Of a DNA stretch of 64,000 nt, positions 7,452-19,785 are shown one piece after another. Where the stretch lies: contig NW_027168309.1 in NCBI RefSeq assembly GCF_040954835.1, positions 496,001-560,000 of the forward strand, given 5' to 3'. Positions within the stretch are counted from its first letter, which is position 1; every line of letters starts with the position of its first letter. Made by a program: the position numbers and the translations under genes. The notes beneath the pieces were generated by a model. That model worked only from the letters and a program-made list of their open reading frames with translations. It was not told the origin of the DNA and ran no database searches. This DNA is from Lepisosteus oculatus (taxonomy: Eukaryota > Chordata > Actinopteri > Semionotiformes > Lepisosteidae).

Positions 7452-9320
7452 AGGGAGCGCCGCCGCCGCCGGCTTGCAATCATTTAACACGGAGGGCGAG
7501 GCGGCGGCGGTAACCTTTTTCAATGTCGCTCTCCGCTTCCCCCCAAAAAAAGCCAAATGACATGCTAGCACTCGGACACCCTTCAGAAGACTGAAGGGTG
7601 GCTTAAAGCTGGAAGGATTAGGTCTCCCCGTTCCGACGCGACAATCGAACTTCCTTAGGCAGAGAGAAAGCAACATCGAGGAGCGTCAACAAGACTTTAG
7701 AAGCTGCGACACACGCCACTTTCAGTCGCAGACACAGCAGTTTTAAAGGCAGGAATCGCCTTTGCGAACGCCATGAGAAACAGAACGCAAGCTCAGGTCC
7801 TGCGGTTTAACAAACAGCCTCGGCTTTCAAGCGACATTTCTTTTCTGGAGCGAATTCACTTTCAACTTCAAGAAATTCACACAACTTGCGAAATACGAAA
7901 TACAAATCTGGCTCATCGCTGCACAAGAAATACCGCCGGCTGGCAAGAAAATGACAACGGTGTTTTTCCTTAACGAAAAACTTCCCATGGAGAAAAACAA
8001 CGGCTGTGCGTCTCTGTCGGCTTGATTCAGTTTAATGCAAGTATTCATTCTCCTCCTGGAAAATACAGCTTGCGAAAGATGAAATACAATTCTTGGCTTT
8101 TCTGGGTGAGTGCAGAAGAAATCCTGCCGGCTGGCAGAAGAATTCCAGCCTTTTTTACTCTTTAACCACAAACTTGCGAATGATACAAAGAGAGCGGGGT
8201 GCGTTTCTGTGCAGCTGTTAACTGAACAGCTGCTGCTTCAAGCCCACCCAGGGCTCATTCCGATTTCAACATCATGCCCCCTGAAGGTAGACTGGATTTC
8301 TTTGCGAAGCATTCACCTTTTGGACGTTTCAGGAAAGGTGCGTGTCGATGCCAGACTTGAAAAGCTTTCCATACAAAGAAACAACATAGTGCTTTTGATT
8401 GATGGGAAACGGCAAGAGCGGTTTGAGCAGCTCCGGCCTCTCAACCGCTTTACAATGTGATCGGCACCTCGGTAGCCAGTTTAGAAGGCTGAAAAGGATG
8501 CTGGAAGCACAGCGACGTTCTAAAACCAGCGCTTGAAAAGCATCTGCATACATAAAATGTCCATTTCCCCAAAGATGAATCTGCATCTTCAGAAGATTGT
8601 CAGCTATACGTTTTCGTTCTTTGTTTCCTTTTTTTACGACAAGCTTTCGAGAAATGAACTGTCTATTGTGATGAAGGCTGCGTTAGAAATTGTGCATCTA
8701 GCTTAGTTCAATGAAATCGGGAGGTGCACCTGTCTCAAGCGGATGGCTCTTTGCAGGCACACTACGGAAACCTGCGGGCGCAAGTTGGGAGAAGTGACTC
8801 TTGCAGAGTGTTGAGCTTCGAGAAGAGGGCTCCGCTCAGGAAGATATTTCCACATGTTGAAGAGTCGCTTTTCGCCCTTTCTTTCCCACATTTTTCCAGT
8901 GCGGTTATTGATCGCGTTCAAAATGTTTTCCCAACGTACGTGTTACCTGCAAAATCACAGTGAAACTGTTATGCCGAAAAGATTCCTAATAGTTATTGTA
9001 TTAGAATAGCTCTCCAATTTCTTAGCCTTCGTACACGCAATGTTTAAGGAAACGCTAGAGTAAATGAAACTGTAAATAGACAGGAGCTCTTCTTAGTTTT
9101 CATACAAGTTATGATGGCTGCAGCTCCTATCTGCGTCCGGGTGACCGGAGCCAAGGGATTATCTGCGGAACCTTTGATTTATCTCTCGGGCAAGGAGCTA
9201 GATACGCCCTTTTCATCTCGGTTTGATCACACCTGTGCATTAAAACGCAGTGCTCGGTACCATCGAGGTGTAAGAGGTTCAAGGATGAGCGGGAAACTTT
9301 GTTAATAAGGAGACGGGCAC

Positions 9321-9393
9321 CGCCCAACGTGGGGCTCGAACCCACGACCCTGAGATTAAGAGTCTCATGCTCTACCGACTGAGCTAGCCGGGC
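9321..9393 (-). tRNA. tRNA-Lys-CTT: tRNA-Lys (CTT), unit 3
   Basis: No change seen against 1099-1171. Confidence 0.98.
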
Positions 9394-10214
9394 GCCGGTG
9401 GAGCTGGTGGTTAACTTGTCCCTGTTGACGGCAATTTGACAAGGTATACTTCCTGGCTTTTCATCATGTGCTGACCGGATTCGAGAGTAGCACACCCTGT
9501 TCTTTGTTGATTACTGTACCTCCAGCAGCGCAAATGTCAGTAATCATTGAAATGTATGACCTACAATCTCCTCAGCATGCCCGCGTGGACTCCTCAGTGA
9601 TCATCCTTCTACGTTCTGCTGTAGTTTTCATGCAAGTGAAAACCGTGCTCCAAATAACAGCGGCACAGTTGTATCCTGCGGTAAGCATTCTTCTAATTCC
9701 ATCGTTTTGCTCCAGGTAAAAGGTAGCGCATCATACGGTTGATATTCCAAGGTTTCAGAGTCCGTATTGGATGGCTTGGATGCAGACATCGCTCAGAGCT
9801 CCCAGTATGATTTTCCCGAGTTCAGTTTTGCAGTGTTTTAGTGCTTTACTACTTCCAGTGGGCCTTTGAATGCTCTGCTAAGTAGAGACGTGACATAATT
9901 ACTAATGCGACCGAGTGTGCTGGCTGTTCCTGGTTCGTAATGATTAACGCGAGAAATCAATATAAACATAACTGCTTCGATTTCGAGGTTCAGTTGAAGC
10001 TTTCAAAGAAACTATCAAAGACCTCAGAACAACCGAAGACACATTTGGTCATCTCCGTATTGGTGAAGATTAAAGAGTCCCGCAAGTGTCAAGCTTGCAC
10101 AAACACACACGAGAGAGAAACTCAGGACAGAATTTAAAGAAAGGGAGATGCAGACTATTTGAAGGCACTTTGCTAACCCAATGGCACGCTTATGAATCGT
10201 GCATAGGACACATG

Positions 10215-10286
10215 TAGCAGAGGATGGTTTCGATCCATCGACCTCTGGGTTATGGGCCCAGCACGCTTCCGCTGCGCCACTCTGCT
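10215..10286 (-). tRNA. tRNA-iMet-CAT: Initiator tRNA-Met, unit 3
   Basis: No change seen against 1993-2064. Confidence 0.98.
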
Positions 10287-10565
10287 GACGGCCTCTCTGC
10301 GTGTGGCGCACAACTGCTCTTTTTATTTCCTACATAAGTGATGAAAGAGTTGAAAGTTTCAACGACAAACGCAGACGTCACTTTGAGCGCTTGGTGTTGT
10401 AGCACAAATCATCACATGCTGCTCTACACTGGATTATAAAAGCCGACACATTTTCCAAACATTTTAATGCTGGAGTCACACTGTAGTATTAATAACAGTG
10501 CGATACTCGAGGAGCGTAGTGGGATCGCGGTGGCTCATCAGACCGCCCCGGGACAGGGGGCCCGC

Positions 10566-10648
10566 GTCAGGATGGCCGAGCGGTCTAAGGCGCTGCGTTC
10601 AGGTCGCAGTCTCCCCTGGAGGCGTGGGTTCGAATCCCACTCCTGACA
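10566..10648 (+). tRNA. tRNA-Leu-CAG: tRNA-Leu (CAG), unit 3
   Basis: No change seen against 2344-2426. Confidence 0.98.
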
Positions 10649-11480
10649 AAAAGCTTGCTCAGTGCCGTCTCCAGTCGGGTGCAAATGGGTGAAGCAGCCT
10701 GCCGCGGGGAACGTGCGCCGATAGGCGTAGGTGTATCCCCTGCCTCTTCCGATTTAGCTCGTGCTCCATAGGATGGAAGCGGATGCTCTGGCTTTTTGAC
10801 TCGAATATAACCTGATCACAACAGAAGACCGTGCAGCCCAGTGCTGGTTTAAGAATGCCTCGTGTCTTCAGGCCCCTATTCCTTCAGGTTACCCCTTTGG
10901 AATAGTCGTCCGAAAAAGACGGGAAAGGAAAAGCATGTAAGCTCCCACACACTGCGTTAGCATTAGCGGTTGGAATCTGATGGGAGAAAAGCAACCTGGC
11001 TCGCCGTCAAGCAATCCATCCCTGGTCTCCCACGTGACAGGCGGGGATACGCACCACTATACTAACGAGGAGCGCTTGCTTGGCGCTTGAAGACACTTCC
11101 TCTTGCGGCTACTACTGTTTCCGGTTTCGTCTTTTCTTTTCATTCCTCCCAGAGGAGCGCATGAAAACGTTTCCATCTGCGCCATCCTCACCCCTCCAAT
11201 GCTATGGTCCCTGCTCCTCCTGGTGCACTGCAAACACTCATTCAGCCGGTTCTTTCAGTTTGAATACTTAGGTCTACAAAGGCTGGAAGTAGGGCGCAAG
11301 ACATGCCAATGCCAAAAGCGTGGCAGTGTGCTTCCAGCTGTGAAATGTCACTGGTGGATGTTGAAGACATTACTTCCAAGGCAGCAGGTCCAAGCGATTT
11401 AGCGTTTGTACAAGAAGCAGGAAGAGAGAAACGGCACTCCGCCTTTTTCTGGGCAGGCCGAAGCGACAGGAGAAGGGCGC

Positions 11481-11562
11481 CGTAGTCGGCAGGATTCGAG
11501 CCAACGCGGGGAGACCCCAATGGCTTTCTAGCCCATCGCCTTAACCGCTCGGCCACGACTAC
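11481..11562 (-). tRNA. tRNA-Ser-AGA: tRNA-Ser (AGA), unit 3, T-stem variant
   Basis: Carries the same U51 variant as the unit 2 gene (base 11503). Confidence 0.85.
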
Positions 11563-13431
11563 AGGGAGCGCCGCCGCCGCCGGCTTGCAATCATTTAACA
11601 CGGAGGGCGAGGCGGCGGCGGTAACCTTTTTCAATGTCGCTCTCCGCTTCCCCCCAAAAAAAGCCAAATGACATGCTAGCACTCGGACACCCTTCAGAAG
11701 ACTGAAGGGTGGCTTAAAGCTGGAAGGATTAGGTCTCCCCGTTCCGACGCGACAATCGAACTTCCTTAGGCAGAGAGAAAGCAACATCGAGGAGCGTCAA
11801 CAAGACTTTAGAAGCTGCGACACACGCCACTTTCAGTCGCAGACACAGCAGTTTTAAAGGCAGGAATCGCCTTTGCGAACGCCATGAGAAACAGAACGCA
11901 AGCTCAGGTCCTGCGGTTTAACAAACAGCCTCGGCTTTCAAGCGACATTTCTTTTCTGGAGCGAATTCACTTTCAACTTCAAGAAATTCACACAACTTGC
12001 GAAATACGAAATACAAATCTGGCTCATCGCTGCACAAGAAATACCGCCGGCTGGCAAGAAAATGACAACGGTGTTTTTCCTTAACGAAAAACTTCCCATG
12101 GAGAAAAACAACGGCTGTGCGTCTCTGTCGGCTTGATTCAGTTTAATGCAAGTATTCATTCTCCTCCTGGAAAATACAGCTTGCGAAAGATGAAATACAA
12201 TTCTTGGCTTTTCTGGGTGAGTGCAGAAGAAATCCTGCCGGCTGGCAGAAGAATTCCAGCCTTTTTTACTCTTTAACCACAAACTTGCGAATGATACAAA
12301 GAGAGCGGGGTGCGTTTCTGTGCAGCTGTTAACTGAACAGCTGCTGCTTCAAGCCCACCCAGGGCTCATTCCGATTTCAACATCATGCCCCCTGAAGGTA
12401 GACTGGATTTCTTTGCGAAGCATTCACCTTTTGGACGTTTCAGGAAAGGTGCGTGTCGATGCCAGACTTGAAAAGCTTTCCATACAAAGAAACAACATAG
12501 TGCTTTTGATTGATGGGAAACGGCAAGAGCGGTTTGAGCAGCTCCGGCCTCTCAACCGCTTTACAATGTGATCGGCACCTCGGTAGCCAGTTTAGAAGGC
12601 TGAAAAGGATGCTGGAAGCACAGCGACGTTCTAAAACCAGCGCTTGAAAAGCATCTGCATACATAAAATGTCCATTTCCCCAAAGATGAATCTGCATCTT
12701 CAGAAGATTGTCAGCTATACGTTTTCGTTCTTTGTTTCCTTTTTTTACGACAAGCTTTCGAGAAATGAACTGTCTATTGTGATGAAGGCTGCGTTAGAAA
12801 TTGTGCATCTAGCTTAGTTCAATGAAATCGGGAGGTGCACCTGTCTCAAGCGGATGGCTCTTTGCAGGCACACTACGGAAACCTGCGGGCGCAAGTTGGG
12901 AGAAGTGACTCTTGCAGAGTGTTGAGCTTCGAGAAGAGGGCTCCGCTCAGGAAGATATTTCCACATGTTGAAGAGTCGCTTTTCGCCCTTTCTTTCCCAC
13001 ATTTTTCCAGTGCGGTTATTGATCGCGTTCAAAATGTTTTCCCAACGTACGTGTTACCTGCAAAATCACAGTGAAACTGTTATGCCGAAAAGATTCCTAA
13101 TAGTTATTGTATTAGAATAGCTCTCCAATTTCTTAGCCTTCGTACACGCAATGTTTAAGGAAACGCTAGAGTAAATGAAACTGTAAATAGACAGGAGCTC
13201 TTCTTAGTTTTCATACAAGTTATGATGGCTGCAGCTCCTATCTGCGTCCGGGTGACCGGAGCCAAGGGATTATCTGCGGAACCTTTGATTTATCTCTCGG
13301 GCAAGGAGCTAGATACGCCCTTTTCATCTCGGTTTGATCACACCTGTGCATTAAAACGCAGTGCTCGGTACCATCGAGGTGTAAGAGGTTCAAGGATGAG
13401 CGGGAAACTTTGTTAATAAGGAGACGGGCAC

Positions 13432-13504
13432 CGCCCAACGTGGGGCTCGAACCCACGACCCTGAGATTAAGAGTCTCATGCTCTACCGACTGAGCTAGCC
13501 GGGC
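13432..13504 (-). tRNA. tRNA-Lys-CTT: tRNA-Lys (CTT), unit 4
   Basis: No change seen against 1099-1171. Confidence 0.98.
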
Positions 13505-14325
13505 GCCGGTGGAGCTGGTGGTTAACTTGTCCCTGTTGACGGCAATTTGACAAGGTATACTTCCTGGCTTTTCATCATGTGCTGACCGGATTCGAGAGTA
13601 GCACACCCTGTTCTTTGTTGATTACTGTACCTCCAGCAGCGCAAATGTCAGTAATCATTGAAATGTATGACCTACAATCTCCTCAGCATGCCCGCGTGGA
13701 CTCCTCAGTGATCATCCTTCTACGTTCTGCTGTAGTTTTCATGCAAGTGAAAACCGTGCTCCAAATAACAGCGGCACAGTTGTATCCTGCGGTAAGCATT
13801 CTTCTAATTCCATCGTTTTGCTCCAGGTAAAAGGTAGCGCATCATACGGTTGATATTCCAAGGTTTCAGAGTCCGTATTGGATGGCTTGGATGCAGACAT
13901 CGCTCAGAGCTCCCAGTATGATTTTCCCGAGTTCAGTTTTGCAGTGTTTTAGTGCTTTACTACTTCCAGTGGGCCTTTGAATGCTCTGCTAAGTAGAGAC
14001 GTGACATAATTACTAATGCGACCGAGTGTGCTGGCTGTTCCTGGTTCGTAATGATTAACGCGAGAAATCAATATAAACATAACTGCTTCGATTTCGAGGT
14101 TCAGTTGAAGCTTTCAAAGAAACTATCAAAGACCTCAGAACAACCGAAGACACATTTGGTCATCTCCGTATTGGTGAAGATTAAAGAGTCCCGCAAGTGT
14201 CAAGCTTGCACAAACACACACGAGAGAGAAACTCAGGACAGAATTTAAAGAAAGGGAGATGCAGACTATTTGAAGGCACTTTGCTAACCCAATGGCACGC
14301 TTATGAATCGTGCATAGGACACATG

Positions 14326-14397
14326 TAGCAGAGGATGGTTTCGATCCATCGACCTCTGGGTTATGGGCCCAGCACGCTTCCGCTGCGCCACTCTGCT
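14326..14397 (-). tRNA. tRNA-iMet-CAT: Initiator tRNA-Met, unit 4
   Basis: No change seen against 1993-2064. Confidence 0.98.
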
Positions 14398-14676
14398 GAC
14401 GGCCTCTCTGCGTGTGGCGCACAACTGCTCTTTTTATTTCCTACATAAGTGATGAAAGAGTTGAAAGTTTCAACGACAAACGCAGACGTCACTTTGAGCG
14501 CTTGGTGTTGTAGCACAAATCATCACATGCTGCTCTACACTGGATTATAAAAGCCGACACATTTTCCAAACATTTTAATGCTGGAGTCACACTGTAGTAT
14601 TAATAACAGTGCGATACTCGAGGAGCGTAGTGGGATCGCGGTGGCTCATCAGACCGCCCCGGGACAGGGGGCCCGC

Positions 14677-14759
14677 GTCAGGATGGCCGAGCGGTCTAAG
14701 GCGCTGCGTTCAGGTCGCAGTCTCCCCTGGAGGCGTGGGTTCGAATCCCACTCCTGACA
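14677..14759 (+). tRNA. tRNA-Leu-CAG: tRNA-Leu (CAG), unit 4
   Basis: No change seen against 2344-2426. Confidence 0.98.
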
Positions 14760-15591
14760 AAAAGCTTGCTCAGTGCCGTCTCCAGTCGGGTGCAAATGGG
14801 TGAAGCAGCCTGCCGCGGGGAACGTGCGCCGATAGGCGTAGGTGTATCCCCTGCCTCTTCCGATTTAGCTCGTGCTCCATAGGATGGAAGCGGATGCTCT
14901 GGCTTTTTGACTCGAATATAACCTGATCACAACAGAAGACCGTGCAGCCCAGTGCTGGTTTAAGAATGCCTCGTGTCTTCAGGCCCCTATTCCTTCAGGT
15001 TACCCCTTTGGAATAGTCGTCCGAAAAAGACGGGAAAGGAAAAGCATGTAAGCTCCCACACACTGCGTTAGCATTAGCGGTTGGAATCTGATGGGAGAAA
15101 AGCAACCTGGCTCGCCGTCAAGCAATCCATCCCTGGTCTCCCACGTGACAGGCGGGGATACGCACCACTATACTAACGAGGAGCGCTTGCTTGGCGCTTG
15201 AAGACACTTCCTCTTGCGGCTACTACTGTTTCCGGTTTCGTCTTTTCTTTTCATTCCTCCCAGAGGAGCGCATGAAAACGTTTCCATCTGCGCCATCCTC
15301 ACCCCTCCAATGCTATGGTCCCTGCTCCTCCTGGTGCACTGCAAACACTCATTCAGCCGGTTCTTTCAGTTTGAATACTTAGGTCTACAAAGGCTGGAAG
15401 TAGGGCGCAAGACATGCCAATGCCAAAAGCGTGGCAGTGTGCTTCCAGCTGTGAAATGTCACTGGTGGATGTTGAAGACATTACTTCCAAGGCAGCAGGT
15501 CCAAGCGATTTAGCGTTTGTACAAGAAGCAGGAAGAGAGAAACGGCACTCCGCCTTTTTCTGGGCAGGCCGAAGCGACAGGAGAAGGGCGC

Positions 15592-15673
15592 CGTAGTCGG
15601 CAGGATTCGAGCCAACGCGGGGAGACCCCAATGGCTTTCTAGCCCATCGCCTTAACCGCTCGGCCACGACTAC
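15592..15673 (-). tRNA. tRNA-Ser-AGA: tRNA-Ser (AGA), unit 4, T-stem variant
   Basis: Carries the U51 variant (base 15614), the last copy to do so before unit 12. Confidence 0.85.
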
Positions 15674-17543
15674 AGGGAGCGCCGCCGCCGCCGGCTTGCA
15701 ATCATTTAACACGGAGGGCGAGGCGGCGGCGGTAACCTTTTTCAATGTCGCTCTCCGCTTCCCCCCAAAAAAAGCCAAATGACATGCTAGCACTCGGACA
15801 CCCTTCAGAAGACTGAAGGGTGGCTTAAAGCTGGAAGGATTAGGTCTCCCCGTTCCGACGCGACAATCGAACTTCCTTAGGCAGAGAGAAAGCAACATCG
15901 AGGAGCGTCAACAAGACTTTAGAAGCTGCGACACACGCCACTTTCAGTCGCAGACACAGCAGTTTTAAAGGCAGGAATCGCCTTTGCGAACGCCATGAGA
16001 AACAGAACGCAAGCTCAGGTCCTGCGGTTTAACAAACAGCCTCGGCTTTCAAGCGACATTTCTTTTCTGGAGCGAATTCACTTTCAACTTCAAGAAATTC
16101 ACACAACTTGCGAAATACGAAATACAAATCTGGCTCATCGCTGCACAAGAAATACCGCCGGCTGGCAAGAAAATGACAACGGTGTTTTTCCTTAACGAAA
16201 AACTTCCCATGGAGAAAAACAACGGCTGTGCGTCTCTGTCGGCTTGATTCAGTTTAATGCAAGTATTCATTCTCCTCCTGGAAAATACAGCTTGCGAAAG
16301 ATGAAATACAATTCTTGGCTTTTCTGGGTGAGTGCAGAAGAAATCCTGCCGGCTGGCAGAAGAATTCCAGCCTTTTTTACTCTTTAACCACAAACTTGCG
16401 AATGATACAAAGCAAGCGGGGTGCGTTTCTGTGCAGCTGTTAACTGAACAGCTGCTGCTTCAAGCCCACCCAGGGCTCATTCCGATTTCAACATCATGCC
16501 CCCTGAAGGTAGACTGGATTTCTTTGCGAAGCATTCACCTTTTGGACGTTTCAGGAAAGGTGCGTGTCGATGCCAGACTTGAAAAGCTTTCCATACAAAG
16601 AAACAACATAGTGCTTTTGATTGATGGGAAACGGCAAGAGCGGTTTGAGCAGCTCCGGCCTCTCAACCGCTTTACAATGTGATCGGCACCTCGGTAGCCA
16701 GTTTAGAAGGCTGAAAAGGATGCTGGAAGCACAGCGACGTTCTAAAACCAGCGCTTGAAAAGCATCTGCATACATAAAATGTCCATTTCCCCAAAGATGA
16801 ATCTGCATCTTCAGAAGATTGTCAGCTATACGTTTTCGTTCTTTGTTTCCTTTTTTTACGACAAGCTTTCGAGAAATGAACTGTCTATTGTGATGAAGGC
16901 TGCATTAGAAATTGTGCATCTAGCTTAGTTCAATGAAATCGGGAGGTGCACCTGTCTCAAGCGGATGGCTCTTTGCAGGCACACTACGGAAACCTGCGGG
17001 CGCAAGTTGGGAGAAGTGACTCTTGCAGAGTGTTGAGCTTCGAGAAGAGGGCTCCGCTCAGGAAGATATTTCCACATGTTGAAGAGTCGCTTTTCGCCCT
17101 TTCTTTCCCACATTTTTCCAGTGCGGTTATTGATCGCGTTCAAAATGTTTTCCCAACGTACGTGTTACCTGCAAAATCACAGTGAAACTGTTATGCCGAA
17201 AAGATTCCTAATAGTTATTGTATTAGAATAGCTCTCCAATTTCTTAGCCTTCGTACACGCAATGTTTAAGGAAACGCTAGAGTAAATGAAACTGTAAATA
17301 GACAGGAGCTCTTCTTAGTTTTCATACAAGTTATGATGGCTGCAGCTCCTATCTGCGTCCGGGTGACCGGAGCCAAAGGAATTATCTGCGGAACCTTTGA
17401 TTTATCTCTCGGGCAAGGAGCTAGATACGCCCTTTTCATCTCGGTTTGATCACACCTGTGCATTAAAACGCAGTGCTCGGTACCATCGAGGTGTAAGAGG
17501 TTCAAGGATGAGCTGGAAACTTTGTTAATAAGGAGACGGGCAC

Positions 17544-17616
17544 CGCCCAACGTGGGGCTCGAACCCACGACCCTGAGATTAAGAGTCTCATGCTCTACCG
17601 ACTGAGCTAGCCGGGC
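17544..17616 (-). tRNA. tRNA-Lys-CTT: tRNA-Lys (CTT), unit 5
   Basis: The gene body is unchanged. Its trailer differs by one base (T at 17514), which lies outside the mature tRNA. Confidence 0.98.
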
Positions 17617-18437
17617 GCCGGTGGAGCTGGTGGTTAACTTGTCCCTGTTGACGGCAATTTGACAAGGTATACTTCCTGGCTTTTCATCATGTGCTGACCG
17701 GATTCGAGAGTAGCACACCCTGTTCTTTGTTGATTACTGTACCTCCAGCAGCGCAAATGTCAGTAATCATTGAAATGTACGACCTACAATCTCCTCAGCA
17801 TGCCCGCGTGGACTCCTCAGTGATCATCCTTCTACGTTCTGCTGTAGTTTTCATGCAAGTGAAAACCGTGCTCCAAATAACAGCGGCACAGTTGTATCCT
17901 GCGGTAAGCATTCTTCTAATTCCATCGTTTTGCTCCAGGTAAAAGGTAGCGCATCATACGGTTGATATTCCAAGGTTTCAGAGTCCGTATTGGATGGCTT
18001 GGATGCAGACATCGCTCAGAGCTCCCAGTATGATTTTCCCGAGTTCAGTTTTGCAGTGTTTTAGTGCTTTACTACTTCCAGTGGGCCTTTGAATGCTCTG
18101 CTAAGTAGAGACGTGACATAATTACTAATGCGACCGAGTGTGCTGGCTGTTCCTGGTTCGTAATGATTAACGCGAGAAATCAATATAAACATAACTGCTT
18201 CGATTTCGAGGTTCAGTTGAAGCTTTCAAAGAAACTATCAAAGACCTCAGAACAACCGAAGACACATTTGGTCATCTCCGTATTGGTGAAGATTAAAGAG
18301 TCCCGCAAGTGTCAAGCTTGCACAAACACACACGAGAGAGAAACTCAGGACAGAATTTAAAGAAAGGGAGATGCAGACTATTTGAAGGCACTTTGCTAAC
18401 CCAATGGCATGCTTATGAATCGTGCATAGGACACACG

Positions 18438-18509
18438 TAGCAGAGGATGGTTTCGATCCATCGACCTCTGGGTTATGGGCCCAGCACGCTTCCGCTGCGC
18501 CACTCTGCT
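18438..18509 (-). tRNA. tRNA-iMet-CAT: Initiator tRNA-Met, unit 5
   Basis: The gene body is unchanged; the flanks on both sides are the first of the B form. Confidence 0.98.
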
Positions 18510-18788
18510 GACAGCCGCTCTGCGTGTGGCGCACAACTGCTCTTTTTATTTCCTACATAAGTGATGAAAGAGTTGAAAGTTTCAACGACAAACGCAGACG
18601 TCACTTTGAGCGCTTGGTGTTGTAGCACAAATCATCACATGCTGCTCTACACTGGATTATAAAAGCCGACACATTTTCCAAACATTTTAATGCTGGAGTC
18701 ACACTGTAGTATTAATAACAGTGCGATACTCGAGGAGCGTAGTGGGATCGCGGTGGCTCATCAGACCGCCCCGGGACAGGGGGCCCGC

Positions 18789-18871
18789 GTCAGGATGGCC
18801 GAGCGGTCTAAGGCGCTGCGTTCAGGTCGCAGTCTCCCCTGGAGGCGTGGGTTCGAATCCCACTCCTGACA
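18789..18871 (+). tRNA. tRNA-Leu-CAG: tRNA-Leu (CAG), unit 5
   Basis: No change seen against 2344-2426. Confidence 0.98.
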
Positions 18872-19703
18872 AAAAGCTTGCTCAGTGCCGTCTCCAGTCG
18901 GGTGCAAATGGGTGAAGCAGCCTGCCGCGGGGAACGTGCGCCGATAGGCGTAGGTGTATCCCCTGCCTCTTCCGATTTAGCTCGTGCTCCATAGGATGGA
19001 AGCGGATGCTCTGGCTTTTTGACTCGAATATAACCTGATCACAACAGAAGGCCGTGCAGCCCAGTGCTGGTTTAAGAATGCCTCGTGTCTTCAGGCCCCT
19101 ATTCCTTCAGGTTACCCCTTTGGAATAGTCGTCCGAAAAAGACGGGAAAGGAAAAGCATGTAAGCTCCCACACACTGCGTTAGCATTAGCGGTTGGAATC
19201 TGATGGGAGAAAAGCAACCTGGCTCGCCGTCAAGCAATCCATCCCTGGTCTCCCACGTGACAGGCGGGGATACGCACCACTATACTAACGAGGAGCGCTT
19301 GCTTGGCGCTTGAAGACACTTCCTCTTGCGGCTACTACTGTTTCCGGTTTCGTCTTTTCTTTTCATTCCTCCCAGAGGAGCGCATGAAAACGTTTCCATC
19401 TGCGCCATCCTCACCCCTCCAATGCTATGGTCCCTGCTCCTCCTGGTGCACTGCAAACACTCATTCAGCCGGTTCTTTCAGTTTGAATACTTAGGTCTTC
19501 AAAGGCTGGAAGTAGGGCGCAAGACATGCCAATGCCAAAAGCGTGGCAGTGTGCTTCCAGCTGTGAAATGTCACTGGTGGATGTTGAAGACATTACTTCC
19601 AAGGCAGCAGGTCCAAGCGATTTAGCGTTTGTACAAGAAGCAGGAAGAGAGAAACGGCACTCCGCCTTTTTCTGGGCAGGCCGAAGCGACAGGAGAAGGG
19701 CGC

Positions 19704-19785
19704 CGTAGTCGGCAGGATTTGAGCCGACGCGGGGAGACCCCAATGGCTTTCTAGCCCATCGCCTTAACCGCTCGGCCACGACTAC
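19704..19785 (-). tRNA. tRNA-Ser-AGA: tRNA-Ser (AGA), unit 5, T-loop variant
   Basis: Base 19720 differs, changing G57 to A in the T loop so the B box reads GGCTCAAATCC. A purine is kept at 57, so this change alone would be tolerated, but it adds to the C54 fault. Confidence 0.83.

Larger units (their letters stand above)
4112..8222. repeat. Repeat unit 2 (type A, monomer-block form)
   Basis: Type A except for A at offset 353. It shares T at 1335, A at 3054 and the altered tRNA-Ser T stem with units 3 and 4. Confidence 0.95.
8223..12333. repeat. Repeat unit 3 (type A, monomer-block form)
   Basis: No difference from unit 2 was noticed at the diagnostic sites. Confidence 0.95.
12334..16444. 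repeat. Repeat unit 4 (A body with B-type end)
   Basis: Like units 2 and 3 through the tRNA-Ser gene, but it ends with the B-type CA at offset 4080-4081. It is the last unit before strict A/B alternation starts. Confidence 0.95.

Noticed and set aside
17266-17718. Longer 150-codon frame in unit 5 only
   Set aside because: It is produced by the one-base length change near 17374-17380, which joins two chance frames. It still runs through tRNA-Lys.
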